DNA of 38,832 nucleotides from Candidatus Tanganyikabacteria bacterium. GTDB lineage: Bacteria; Cyanobacteriota; Sericytochromatia; S15B-MN24; VGJW01. The stretch lies in the NCBI GenBank assembly GCA_016867235.1, contig VGJY01000017.1:1-38832 (forward strand), given 5' to 3'. The position numbers and the translations under genes are program-made. This document shows positions 1 to 8,788 of the stretch, one piece after another; positions within the stretch are counted from its first letter, which is position 1; each line of letters begins with the position of its first letter. A model generated the notes under the pieces. That model was not told where the DNA came from, searched no databases, and was given only the letters and a program-made list of their open reading frames with translations.

Positions 1-8
1 CCCTCATA

Positions 9-130
9 GCGGCGCTCAAATGACCTGGCGCCTATCGGACGCAGGCACGGAGGCCTGCGCCACCGATGCAACGGGTGGGGCCGGCCTCCGTGCCGGCCGC
101 GATGCCGGAGCGAAGTCATCAGAGCCGCGC
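9..130 (+). repeat. Palindromic MITE/REP-like element, copy 1
   Basis: This 122-bp block recurs almost base for base at 15760-15880; I count one single-base indel and three substitutions. The left end (GCGGCGCTCAAATGACCTGG) and the reverse complement of the right end match at about 18 of 24 positions, giving imperfect terminal inverted repeats around the shared core AATGAC. Inside, GCAGGCACGGAGGCC pairs with GGCCTCCGTGCCGGC, and CCACC pairs with GGTGG, so nearly the whole element folds into one long hairpin. It contains no ORF of its own. It lies downstream of the clpX stop codon. The architecture suggests a miniature non-autonomous element; that mobility is an inference. Confidence 0.8.
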
Positions 131-136
131 TATCAC

Positions 137-165
137 ACAGTAGCGCTCGCGCTTTTCTATATCAA
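137..165 (-). promoter_or_regulatory. Possible sigma70-type promoter reading leftward
   Basis: On the minus strand TTGATA (165-160) is followed after exactly 17 bases by TACTGT (142-137). It lies between the clpX terminus and repeat copy 1 and would fire toward the left edge of the window, so its gene, if any, is outside. The -10 match is only moderate. Confidence 0.25.
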
Positions 166-221
166 GTCAACCCGCGCGATCCGGCCGCCTGGCGTATGCC
201 TCGCGAAAGATGCGAGTCCGC

Positions 222-1508
<1,287 letters not shown>

Positions 1509-1511
1509 CGC

Positions 1512-2177
1512 TTACTCCCCGGCCTGGCCCCCCGGGGTGCCCTCGGCCGGAGGCATCGGGACCTTGTTCTCCCCGATGCGCGGCACCAGCACCTCGTCGA
1601 TGAGGCCGTACTCCTTGGCCTCTTGCGGCGACATGTAGAAATCGCGGTCGGTGTCCTTCTCTACCTTCTTGAGCGGCTGCCCGGTGTGGATGGACAGGAG
1701 CTCGTTGAGGCGCCGCTTGATGCGCAGGATCTCCGCGGCTTGGATCTCGATGTCGGTGGCCTGCCCCTGCGCCCCGCCCAGCGGCTGGTGGATCATGATG
1801 CGGGCGTTGGGCAGCGCGATGCGCTTGCCGGGGGCGCCGGCGGCCAGCAGGAATGCCCCCATCGAGGCCGCCTGGCCGATGCAGATGGTGCTCACCTGCG
1901 GCTTGATGTACGCCATCGTGTCGTAGATGGCCATGCCGCTGGTCACCACGCCGCCGGGGCTGTTGACGTAGAGGTAGATGTCCTTCGTGGGATCCTCGGC
2001 CTCGAGGAAGAGCAACTGCGCGATCGTGAGGCTCGCGATCATGTCGTCGATGGGCGTGCCCAGGAAGATGATGCGCTCCTTGAGGAGGCGGCTGTAGATG
2101 TCGTAGGCGCGCTCGCCGCGGCTGGTCTGCTCGACCACCATCGGCACCAGGCCGGCGTGGATGGGGTGGGTCATCAT
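1512..2177 (-). CDS. clpP: ATP-dependent Clp protease proteolytic subunit ClpP
   Basis: Serine peptidase that forms the tetradecameric chamber of ClpXP. I chose the ATG at 2177, preceded by GAGGAAG about six bases upstream and 16 nt after the trigger factor stop. The tandem ATG at 2174 is equally possible, giving 221 or 220 residues. The frame stays open upstream, but that part is basic low-complexity sequence lying inside tig and is not ClpP. The catalytic triad is visible: Ser105 in [11 protein letters not shown], His130 in [10 protein letters not shown] and Asp179 in DTDRDF. The hydrophobic ring segment and the VNSPGG oxyanion region are also present. The C-terminal tail (about residues 200-221) is Pro/Gly-rich and a little longer than in E. 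coli. It sits between tig and clpX, the classical order. Confidence 0.97.
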   Translation of the reverse strand: MMTHPIHAGLVPMVVEQTSRGERAYDIYSRLLKERIIFLGTPIDDMIASLTIAQLLFLEAEDPTKDIYLYVNSPGGVVTSGMAIYDTMAYIKPQVSTICIGQAASMGAFLLAAGAPGKRIALPNARIMIHQPLGGAQGQATDIEIQAAEILRIKRRLNELLSIHTGQPLKKVEKDTDRDFYMSPQEAKEYGLIDEVLVPRIGENKVPMPPAEGTPGGQAGE

Positions 2178-2193
2178 CGATCGCTTCCTCTTT

Positions 2194-3561
2194 CTATTGC
2201 GCGGCGGCTTCTTCGGTCTGTGACGCGGCTTCCGGCTTTGCCTCGCCTTCGGGCTTGGCCTCGGCCTCGGGCTTCTTCTCGCGGCCCTCGACGTCGGCAC
2301 GCTCGTAGAGCCACTCGATGATCTTGTTTGAAAGGACTTCGTCCGCCAGGGCGGCGTAGCGGCCGTTGTTGATCAGCTCCTGCTGGAACTGCCTGGCATC
2401 GCGGCCGAGCATCTGGGCGTACTCGACGATGGCCTCCGCCATCTCCTCGGCGGTGACCTCGATGCCCTCGGCCCTGGCGATGGCGCCCAGCGTGAGGGAC
2501 GTGCGGATGCGCTTGACCGCCTCGGGCTCGAAGCGCTTCTCCCACTCGTCGCGATTCTGCTCGTTGAACATCTGGCGGACTTCCACCCCCTGGCGCGCCA
2601 GCTGGTTGAAGTGCTGCTCGAGCAGGAAGTAGATCTCGCGCTTGACCATGAACTCGGACAGGTCCATCTCGGCCGTCTCGACGATCTTGTCCAGCAACTG
2701 CTTGCGGGCCTCGATCTCGCGATTCTCCTCGGCCTGCTCCTCGAGCTGCTTGCGAACCTTATCCCGCAGATCGTCGGCCGACTCGGCGCCGAACTCCTTG
2801 GCGATCTCGTCGCTGAGCTCGGGAATACGCCGCTCGCGCACTTCGTGGACCTTGAAATCGAACGAGGCGGCCTTGCCGGCCAGCTCGGCATTGGCGTAGT
2901 CCTCGGGGAACGTCAGCTCGGCGGACCTGGTCGCCCCGGCCGCGAGCCCGACCAGCGCCTCGGTGAATCCCGGGATGAAGCGGCCGGGCACGACCTCGAC
3001 CGCGAAGTTGGTAGCCTTGCCCCCCTCGAACGGCACGCCGTCGAGCTTGCCCTCGAAATCCACGACCGCCACGTCGCCATCCTGGATGGCCCGCTCGACC
3101 GGCTCCACCGTGGCCTTGCGGGACAGCACGTTTTCGATCGCCTGCTTGACGTCGTCGTCGGCGACCGCGGCGGCGGCCACGGCAACCTTGATGCCGAGGT
3201 AGGTGCCGAGCTTGACGTCCGGCCGGACCTCGACCTGGTACTTGATGAAGGCCGGCTGGCCCTTTTCGAAGGTCACGTCCAGCACCTGCGGCTGGGCGAT
3301 GGGCTCGAGCTTGGCTTCCTCGACCGCCTTGGTGTAGACGTCGGGCACTATCGCCTCGAGAGCCTCCTTGCGCATCGCGTCAGGGCCGACATGCCGCTCG
3401 ACCAGCGCGCGCGGCGCCTTGCCCTTGCGGAAGCCGGGAATCAGCACGTGATGGCTGAGCTGCCGGTAGGCCTTTTCCCACGCGCGATCGACGGCGTCCT
3501 TGTCGACCTCGACGGCGAGGTGAACCAGGTTCTTTTCCTGTTTTTCCAGCGTGACCTTCAC
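2194..3561 (-). CDS. tig: Trigger factor, ribosome-associated chaperone
   Basis: Binds the ribosome exit tunnel and shields nascent chains; it also carries an FKBP-type peptidyl-prolyl isomerase domain. The 455-residue product has the N-terminal ribosome-binding domain with its signature region around residues 40-52 ([13 protein letters not shown]), the FKBP-like domain at roughly 150-245 ([20 protein letters not shown]), and the long helical C-terminal substrate-binding domain. The last 30 residues are an acidic Glu/Ala/Lys tail. The start codon is GTG at 3561 with a perfect AGGAGG (3570-3575) eight bases upstream. First gene of the tig-clpP-clpX operon; an extended -10 promoter lies just upstream (3592-3600). 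Confidence 0.97.
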   Translation of the reverse strand: MKVTLEKQEKNLVHLAVEVDKDAVDRAWEKAYRQLSHHVLIPGFRKGKAPRALVERHVGPDAMRKEALEAIVPDVYTKAVEEAKLEPIAQPQVLDVTFEKGQPAFIKYQVEVRPDVKLGTYLGIKVAVAAAAVADDDVKQAIENVLSRKATVEPVERAIQDGDVAVVDFEGKLDGVPFEGGKATNFAVEVVPGRFIPGFTEALVGLAAGATRSAELTFPEDYANAELAGKAASFDFKVHEVRERRIPELSDEIAKEFGAESADDLRDKVRKQLEEQAEENREIEARKQLLDKIVETAEMDLSEFMVKREIYFLLEQHFNQLARQGVEVRQMFNEQNRDEWEKRFEPEAVKRIRTSLTLGAIARAEGIEVTAEEMAEAIVEYAQMLGRDARQFQQELINNGRYAALADEVLSNKIIEWLYERADVEGREKKPEAEAKPEGEAKPEAASQTEEAAAQ

Positions 3562-3591
3562 GAGAGCGGCCTCCTGACCCTTAGTCTCACG

Positions 3592-3613
3592 AGTATAACA
3601 CGACGGTGCGTCG
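3592..3613 (-). promoter_or_regulatory. Extended -10 promoter of the tig-clpP-clpX operon with an overlapping small palindrome
   Basis: On the minus strand TGTTATACT (3600-3592) matches an extended -10 (TGn plus TATACT, five of six to consensus). No good -35 lies 17 bases further up, as expected for extended -10 promoters. Immediately upstream is the perfect dyad CGACG-GTG-CGTCG (3601-3613), which would overlap the -35/spacer region and could bind a regulator. The predicted transcript start is about 25 bases before the tig GTG, leaving room for the AGGAGG site. Confidence 0.6.
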
Positions 3614-3645
3614 CCCGTTTGGCAGCGCAGCGCAAGGCGCCACGC

Positions 3646-4470
3646 TCATCCAAGGGCTTCGACCGGCCCGGCGGAACGGGCGGCGGATGCCGCCACGAAA
3701 TCGTCGAAGAGCGCCTGTGTCAGCGCCTGATAGGCGGTGTTGCCCTCCCGCCCTTCTCGCTCGGGATGCCATTGCACTGCCAGCACATAACCCGGAAAGC
3801 GGCCAGGCTCAGGTTCGAGGCCCTCCACGATCCCGTCACCCGACCAGGCTGTCGCGATCAGCCCGGGAGCCAGGTCGCGGTCCTCTATCAACCCCTGGTG
3901 GTGGTAGGAGTTGGTCTCGACGCTCTGGCCGCCGGCCAGGCGCGCCAGTCGCGAACCCGGGCGGAACGCGATCTCGTGGAAGGCGCCCTTGCCGTGGGGG
4001 AGCGCACCCGGATGCTGGGACGGGATGTCCTGGATGAGGCCGCCCCCGAGCGCCACGTTGAGCAACTGGGCGCCGCGGCAAATGCCGAAGACCGGCACCC
4101 CGGCGGCCAGGGCGCCGGCTAGCAGCGGCAGTTCGACCGCGTCGCGCGTTTCGTCGATCAAGAGCGTGTCTGTGTTCGGCTGGTGGCGGTACCTTGCCGG
4201 GTCGATATCGTCGCCCCCCGCGAACAGCAATCCGTCGAAGTCGCCGGCCGAGGCGCCCTCGCCCGCATGGAGCTGATAGAGCCCGCAATCCTCGCGGCTG
4301 ACGAACGCCAGGGCCTCGCCGACCGCGGCGATCGGCAGGATCAGGATCGGATCGCCACCCGCCGCCCGGACATGGTCGGAGTACCACAGCACCTTGCGCA
4401 TGTAGGCGGGCGTCGCGTGACTGCCCCAGGTGATGCCGATGCGCGGCGCGCGGCGCGACTCATCAGACAT
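3646..4470 (-). CDS. Gamma-glutamyl-gamma-aminobutyrate hydrolase family protein (peptidase C26, class I glutamine amidotransferase-like)
   Basis: A 274-residue protein of the PuuD/peptidase C26 family, which hydrolyses gamma-glutamyl bonds. The nucleophile elbow GICRGAQLLN places Cys131; the catalytic His235 and Glu237 are in VQWHPE. LLFAGGDDIDPARY (about 81-94) and ETNSYHHQGL (about 185-194) are typical of PuuD and related YcjL-like enzymes. The length suits the stand-alone family, not an amidotransferase domain of a synthetase. The start ATG overlaps the end of surE by 8 nt, so the two are probably co-transcribed and coupled. No putrescine-utilisation genes lie nearby, so the actual substrate is open. 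Confidence 0.88.
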   Translation of the reverse strand: MSDESRRAPRIGITWGSHATPAYMRKVLWYSDHVRAAGGDPILILPIAAVGEALAFVSREDCGLYQLHAGEGASAGDFDGLLFAGGDDIDPARYRHQPNTDTLLIDETRDAVELPLLAGALAAGVPVFGICRGAQLLNVALGGGLIQDIPSQHPGALPHGKGAFHEIAFRPGSRLARLAGGQSVETNSYHHQGLIEDRDLAPGLIATAWSGDGIVEGLEPEPGRFPGYVLAVQWHPEREGREGNTAYQALTQALFDDFVAASAARSAGPVEALG

Positions 4471-5272
4471 CCACCCGCCCTCCCTCGGGAAGGGGCACGC
4501 GCAAGGTCGGCAGATCGATTTCCCAGGTGGCCAGGTCTGCGAGGCTGTCGAAGTGCGTCAGGTCGTAATGGATGGGCGTCACCGAGATGCAGTTGTCGCG
4601 GATGGCCCGCACGTCCGTGTCGGCGCCCTCGTCGAGTTCCTCGGCCTCGCCGGCGAGCCAGTAGTAGGTCTTGCCCCGCGGATCCACCCGCCGCTCGAAG
4701 ATGTCGTTGTACCGGCGGCGGCCCAGGCGGGTGACGCGCACCCCGTTGATATCGTCCCATTCCACGGCCGGCACGTTGACGTTGAGCAGCACTTTCTCGT
4801 CGAGCGAGCGGCGCGCCAGGATCGATACCAGGTGGCGGGTGAAGACCGCCGCCTTCTCGTACCCGAGATCGCTGAAGGAAGCCAGCGAGACGGCGATGCA
4901 CGGGCGATCCAGCAAGATGGTGCCCTCGACGGCAGCGGACACCGTGCCGGAGTATATGACGTCCACGCCGAGGTTGGGGCCGCGGTTGATCCCGCTGACC
5001 ACCATGTCCGGCAGATCGTCCTTGAGCAGCGCGCCCCAGGCGAGCTTGATGCAATCCGACGGGGTGCCGTTGACGGCCAGAGCCCGCGCACAACCGGGGA
5101 TTCGCTCCTCCTCGACGCGGAGGGGCTTGTGGAGGGTGAGGGCATGGCCGGTCGCGCTGCGCTCGCGATCCGGGGCGATCACATGCACCTCATGCTCGGT
5201 GGCTAGCGTCGTGGCGAGAATTCTGAGTCCGGGAGCTTGGATGCCGTCGTCGTTTGAAACCAGGAGCCGCAT
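4463..5272 (-). CDS. surE: 5'/3'-nucleotidase SurE (survival protein)
   Basis: Metal-dependent nucleoside 5'/3'-monophosphate phosphatase active in the cytoplasm. I start at the ATG giving MRLLVSNDDG, because the conserved SurE N-terminus begins exactly there; a further in-frame ATG six codons upstream adds residues the family lacks. TAGGA lies about nine bases upstream. The metal ligands Asp8-Asp9 are in the SNDDG motif, Ser39 is in DRERSATGHALT, and Asn96 is in SGINRGPNLG, followed by YSGTVSAA. The product is 269 residues, within the usual range. The 3' end overlaps the C26 hydrolase by 8 nt. The upstream region carries two AATGTGA direct repeats with an 11-bp period (5324-5341). Confidence 0.95.
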   Translation of the reverse strand: MRLLVSNDDGIQAPGLRILATTLATEHEVHVIAPDRERSATGHALTLHKPLRVEEERIPGCARALAVNGTPSDCIKLAWGALLKDDLPDMVVSGINRGPNLGVDVIYSGTVSAAVEGTILLDRPCIAVSLASFSDLGYEKAAVFTRHLVSILARRSLDEKVLLNVNVPAVEWDDINGVRVTRLGRRRYNDIFERRVDPRGKTYYWLAGEAEELDEGADTDVRAIRDNCISVTPIHYDLTHFDSLADLATWEIDLPTLRVPLPEGGRVDV

Positions 5273-5323
5273 TGCCTTGCATCCTACCACGATGGGCCCC
5301 GGACGGCTGCCCGGCGGGCGCCG

Positions 5324-5341
5324 AATGTGACTCCAATGTGA
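5324..5341. promoter_or_regulatory. Direct repeat AATGTGA with 11-bp period between surE and the divergent Ser/Gly-rich gene
   Basis: AATGTGA occurs at 5324-5330 and again at 5335-5341, one helical turn apart, in the divergent intergenic region. Tandem heptamers at 11-bp spacing are the format bound by OmpR/PhoB-family response regulators. The motif also resembles a CRP half site, but it is direct and not inverted. Function is inferred. Confidence 0.3.
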
Positions 5342-5383
5342 AATTTCCGGCCGCGACTATGCAAGGAAGCGCACTTTGAGGTA

Positions 5384-5414
5384 CATAATCAACTGAATGC
5401 GAGGGATCGCATTC
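5384..5414 (+). promoter_or_regulatory. Candidate -10 and perfect leader hairpin upstream of the Ser/Gly-rich protein gene
   Basis: CATAAT (5384-5389) is a good -10 hexamer, although the -35 is poor. Directly after it, GAATGCGA (5395-5402) and TCGCATTC (5407-5414) form a perfect 8-bp inverted repeat with a 4-base loop. The repeat falls at the expected transcript start and about ten bases before the ribosome binding site AAGGAAGG. It could be an operator or a 5'-end stabilising hairpin. Confidence 0.5.
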
Positions 5415-5437
5415 GAGCGTGCCAAGGAAGGTCAGTC

Positions 5438-6988
5438 ATGCCTGTAGGACCAGTCTCAAGTGGGTCGTCGTACGGCTCGTTCTACGAGCCCTGGACCGCG
5501 ACCACCGACTCCGTCACCGGAGTCCAGACCGGATCGAGCACGGCCGGCTTCGTCGCCACCACCGGATCTTCGACCTCCGGGACCTCGGCAGGAGGTGCGC
5601 TTGCAGGCTCGGTGACGACGTCCTACACCCTGCAGCCTCCGACGAACCTCTTCGACGACCGGTACTTCGCGCCGTCGGCTTACCTGCTTTCGTTCCCGCA
5701 GTCCGGGCTCGATCCGACCCAGCCCATCTACAACCCGTCCAACCAGGCGTGGAGCTCCTACCTCAACCCGCAGCAGCTCATCGTGACCCAGTCGTCCACC
5801 GCCTCGGTTGCGGCGCCCCAGGTCCAGACCCAGACGGGATCGGGCGGAACGGCGGGAGCCCTCTACCAGGAGGGTCAGTACGGCCTGACGACGACGATCG
5901 TCAACCCCAACAACGGCACGACCACGACCGTCAGCCAGACCGCGAACTTCGCCGAGTCGGTGGCGGCCACGACTTCCGGTACCGGCGTGTCCGGCCTCCA
6001 GTCGACCATGAACTCCATCAGCAACGTGGTCACCTCGCTCAACACCCTGGCCCAGTCGTTCCCGTCAGCCAGCGGCGCGGGGCCCATTGCCGGGTCGGCG
6101 ACCGCCAGCACCGCGGGAACCGGCAGCAGCGGATCGGGCGGCGGGACGGCCTCGGTCGCCGCCAACGGCGCGCTGACGGTCTCGGGTTCCGCGGTGACGG
6201 TTTCGCCTGGCGGCACCGCCTCCGCGTCCTCCGGTTCGACGGGGCCTGCTGCGGCGGTGACGGGTGCCTTCAGCCCGCAGCCGACGTATTCGGGCACGGC
6301 GCCCGCGCCGTTCCCGGCCGGCGGCACGCTGCCTCCCTTCCCCATGCCGACCCTCTCGAGCGCCATTCCGGGAGCGGCCACCGCGGGTCCGAGCCTTCCT
6401 CCGATCGTCTATCCGGGCCCGCCGGACGTGTACCCGATCGTCAACGGCCTTGCGGTCGTCCCCGTGCCGGGGTCCCACACGGTGCCGCGACCCGGGCCGG
6501 CGACCGGCGGCAGTGGCGGCGGGGGCGGCCCGATCGTGACGATGGCCTATCCGTCGGACGATGCCTACCAGATGCCCCCGACCGGCGGCTCGTCAGGTTC
6601 GGGCGCGTCGGCCGGCGCCGGCGCAGGGTCTTCCGGCGCGGCCGCGAGCGCGTCGGCCGGTTCCTCGGGTTCCGCGGTGACGCTTCGCTACCCCAGCGAC
6701 GATCCCGTGCAGCTTCCGCCGGTGGCCCCGCCGCCGCCGCAGGCCCCGCCCTGGGCGCCGCCCGGCAAGGCCAAGGGATGGCACAAGAACAAGCCGCACA
6801 AGCACCGCCACGGCAGCGGCGGGCCGAAGGTCAGCGGCGGGCCGAGACGGCCGCCTTATGTGGGGACGGTCGCGACCGCCCAGGCCTATGCCGCCGGCAA
6901 CGCGTCGGCAGCAGCCAGCGCAGGCGGCTCCAGCGCTTCGGCATCTGCCTCGGCCTCGCACCTGCGGCCGTATTTCCCCTGGCGGTAG
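5438..6988 (+). CDS. Large low-complexity Ser/Gly/Ala/Pro-rich protein, function unknown
   Basis: A 516-residue protein I do not recognise. ATG at 5438 follows a strong AAGGAAGG. It has no signal peptide and no membrane segment. Residues 1-110 are Ser/Thr-rich with aromatic patches (FDDRYFAPSAYLLSFP). Residues 125-300 are Gly/Ser/Thr/Ala-rich and resemble an extended or fibrous polymer. Residues 285-360 are Pro-rich. A short motif is repeated: MAYPSDDAYQMPP near 370 and LRYPSDDPVQLPP near 415. Then come a polyproline run, a basic His/Lys stretch (GWHKNKPHKHRHG, about 447-459), an Ala/Ser tail and the terminus HLRPYFPWR. It is a monocistronic unit flanked by a leader hairpin and the 6989-7110 palindrome. 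A structural or surface role is possible; without an export signal it remains a guess. Confidence 0.75.
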   Translation: MPVGPVSSGSSYGSFYEPWTATTDSVTGVQTGSSTAGFVATTGSSTSGTSAGGALAGSVTTSYTLQPPTNLFDDRYFAPSAYLLSFPQSGLDPTQPIYNPSNQAWSSYLNPQQLIVTQSSTASVAAPQVQTQTGSGGTAGALYQEGQYGLTTTIVNPNNGTTTTVSQTANFAESVAATTSGTGVSGLQSTMNSISNVVTSLNTLAQSFPSASGAGPIAGSATASTAGTGSSGSGGGTASVAANGALTVSGSAVTVSPGGTASASSGSTGPAAAVTGAFSPQPTYSGTAPAPFPAGGTLPPFPMPTLSSAIPGAATAGPSLPPIVYPGPPDVYPIVNGLAVVPVPGSHTVPRPGPATGGSGGGGGPIVTMAYPSDDAYQMPPTGGSSGSGASAGAGAGSSGAAASASAGSSGSAVTLRYPSDDPVQLPPVAPPPPQAPPWAPPGKAKGWHKNKPHKHRHGSGGPKVSGGPRRPPYVGTVATAQAYAAGNASAAASAGGSSASASASASHLRPYFPWR

Positions 6989-7110
6989 ACCCGTTCCAGG
7001 TTGACCTGACTGCCGCTTACGTCCGCGCCCGCAGGTCTCACGTACGCTTCAGTACGCTGCGACCTGCGGGCTGTGGTCGCGCCTGGCATTCAGGTCAACC
7101 TGAAACGGGT
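6989..7110. repeat. 122-bp nested palindrome (three concentric inverted repeats)
   Basis: The outer arms (6989-7014 and 7085-7110) are 26 bases long with only two mismatches; they include CAGGTTGACCTGA and its complement. Inside, CCCGCAGGTC (7028-7037) pairs with GACCTGCGGG (7061-7070), and at the centre CGTAC (7041-7045) pairs with GTACG (7052-7056). The element starts on the base after the TAG of the Ser/Gly-rich gene and ends 4 bp before the convergent kinase stop. It may act as a bidirectional terminator. It has no T-tract, and the 26-bp arms are far longer than a typical terminator stem. Confidence 0.8.
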
Positions 7111-7114
7111 CCGG

Positions 7115-7768
7115 CTAAAACAGCGACGCCTGCAGGCGATTGGGATCGATGCGCATCGCGTCGATCATCTCCAGGATGAAGGCGTAGTCGTGGTACGAGC
7201 CCACGAAATCCAGGTCGTCGCCCGGCAGCACGAGCTTGGGTGATTCGTCGTACGACGCGACCCAGCTGTCGTACAGGGCATTGAGCTGTTCGATGTAGTC
7301 GCGCGGGATCTCGCGCTCGCAGTCGCGATCGCGCTTGCGGATGCGCCGCATCAGGGTGGGCACCGAGCACTTGAGGTAGATGAGCAGGTCGGGCGGCTCG
7401 AAGTAGGCCGACAGCACCCGGTACATCTCCTCGTAGTTGGCGTGGTCCCGCGGATCCATCAGGCCCTGCTCGTAGAGGTTGCGGGCGAAGATCGCCGAGT
7501 CTTCGTAGATGCTGCGATCCTGCACCACCGACCGGTTGCCGGAGGTGATGCGCCTGTGGGTCTCGAAGCGGCTGGCCAGGAAGTAGATCTGCGTGTGGAA
7601 CGCCCACCCGCGCATGTCCTTGTAGAAGTCCTCGAGGTACGGGTTATCGTCCACCGACTCGAAGTGCGCCTCGTAGCCCAGCCGATCCGCGAGAAACCGG
7701 CAGAGGCTGGATTTGCCCGAGCCGATGTTTCCCGCGATGGCTATGAAAGTAATGTGAGGGTTACTCAT
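7115..7768 (-). CDS. Deoxynucleoside kinase (dAK/dGK/dCK family)
   Basis: Phosphorylates salvaged deoxynucleosides to dNMPs. The 217-residue product begins with a P-loop GNIGSGKSS (13-21) behind a hydrophobic strand. It has the catalytic Glu37 region ESVDDNPYLEDFY, the DRS motif (84-86) followed by IYED, and an Arg-rich lid (MRRIRKRDRDCERE, about 139-152). Length and motif order fit the bacterial deoxyadenosine/deoxyguanosine/deoxycytidine kinase family, not thymidine kinase. Base specificity cannot be read from sequence alone. ATG at 7768 has only a weak GAGA upstream. It converges on the preceding gene and is divergent from carbamate kinase. Confidence 0.92.
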   Translation of the reverse strand: MSNPHITFIAIAGNIGSGKSSLCRFLADRLGYEAHFESVDDNPYLEDFYKDMRGWAFHTQIYFLASRFETHRRITSGNRSVVQDRSIYEDSAIFARNLYEQGLMDPRDHANYEEMYRVLSAYFEPPDLLIYLKCSVPTLMRRIRKRDRDCEREIPRDYIEQLNALYDSWVASYDESPKLVLPGDDLDFVGSYHDYAFILEMIDAMRIDPNRLQASLF

Positions 7769-7821
7769 GGTGGGTCTCGCGCACGCTTGTCAGTGCTGCC
7801 GGTGGATTACTCATTCGCAGG

Positions 7822-7841
7822 ATCCTACCTCCTGGTAGGAT
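7822..7841 (+). promoter_or_regulatory. Perfect hairpin that buries the ribosome binding site of carbamate kinase
   Basis: ATCCTACC (7822-7829) and GGTAGGAT (7834-7841) are perfectly complementary around a TCCT loop. The right arm contains TAGGA (7836-7840), the Shine-Dalgarno-like sequence nine bases before the ATG at 7850. If transcribed, the fold would hide the ribosome binding site, a layout used for translational or temperature control. Alternatively it is a DNA operator. Confidence 0.5.
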
Positions 7842-7849
7842 GGCACGTC

Positions 7850-8788
7850 ATGGAGAAGCTCGCAGTCGTCGCCGTCGGTGGAAACGCGCTCATCGCAGAC
7901 AATTCCAGGACCTCTTTCGGGGATCAGGAGGTCGTGGCGCGCCAGACCGCGGCAAGCATCGTCGAACTCATCGTCAAGGGCTGGAACGTCGTGGTCACTC
8001 ACGGCAACGGCCCCCAGGTCGGCTTCGAGCTGATCCGCTCCAACGCAGCGGCGGCCGAGACGCCGCCCCTTCCCATGGACGCGTGCGGCGCGGCCACGCA
8101 GGGCCTCATCGGCACCCTGCTGGTCCGGGGCCTCACGCTCGCCCTGGCCGAGCGGGGGATCGACCGCCCGGTGGTCACGGTCGTCACCCACGTGGCCGTC
8201 GACGAGGCCGACCCGGCGTTCGCCAAGCCGACCAAGCCGGTCGGCCCCTTCTACAAGCCCGAGGAAGCTCTCGCCAAGGCCGAGCAGGAAGGCTGGACCG
8301 TGCGCGAGGATGCCGGGCGCGGCTGGCGCCGCGTCGTCGCCTCGCCCCAGCCCAGGGAGGTCGTCGAGGCGCAGGCGATCGCCCGCCTCGTCGCGGCGGG
8401 TGTCATCGTGGTGGCCTGCGGCGGCGGCGGGATCCCGGTCGTGCGCGACGGCGGCGGCCTGCGCGGCGTCGCGGCGGTCATCGACAAGGATCTCGCTTCG
8501 TGCGTCCTGGCCGGGGAACTCGGCGCCGAGGTCCTGGTCGTGGCGACCAACGTGCGCCAGGCCTCGCTGCACTACGGCAAGCCGGAGCAGCAGGATCTGG
8601 CCGTCATCAACCTCCATGACGGCAAGCGCTTCATGGCCGAGGGCCACTTCGCTTCGGGGAGCATGGGCCCGAAGGTGCAGGCGTGCCTGGAGTTCGTCGA
8701 GTCGGGCGGCCGCAGCGCCATCTGCCACCTCGAGGACCTGGTCGGAGCCGCGGCCGGAACGGCCGGGACGCAAGTCAAAGCACCATGA
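7850..8788 (+). CDS. arcC: Carbamate kinase
   Basis: Interconverts carbamoyl phosphate plus ADP with carbamate plus ATP, usually the ATP-yielding last step of arginine deiminase or agmatine catabolism. The 312-residue product starts at an ATG with KLAVVAVGGNALI, the amino-acid-kinase strand and Gly-rich loop. It continues with VVTHGNGPQVGFELIRS (about 43-60), the PTKPVGPFY insertion, VVACGGGGIPVV (about 185-196) with VIDKDLAS shortly after, and a C-terminal HFASGSMGPKV segment. Length is the family norm. The frame is open far upstream, but family similarity begins at this ATG. No arcA or arcB lies in the window. The 3' end overlaps the convergent lipid kinase by 14 nt. A hairpin covers its ribosome binding site. 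Confidence 0.95.
   Translation: MEKLAVVAVGGNALIADNSRTSFGDQEVVARQTAASIVELIVKGWNVVVTHGNGPQVGFELIRSNAAAAETPPLPMDACGAATQGLIGTLLVRGLTLALAERGIDRPVVTVVTHVAVDEADPAFAKPTKPVGPFYKPEEALAKAEQEGWTVREDAGRGWRRVVASPQPREVVEAQAIARLVAAGVIVVACGGGGIPVVRDGGGLRGVAAVIDKDLASCVLAGELGAEVLVVATNVRQASLHYGKPEQQDLAVINLHDGKRFMAEGHFASGSMGPKVQACLEFVESGGRSAICHLEDLVGAAAGTAGTQVKAP

Noticed and set aside
157-221. clpX terminator from CTCGC/GCGAG near the stop codon
   Set aside because: Only five base pairs and no T-tract on the minus strand; not convincing.
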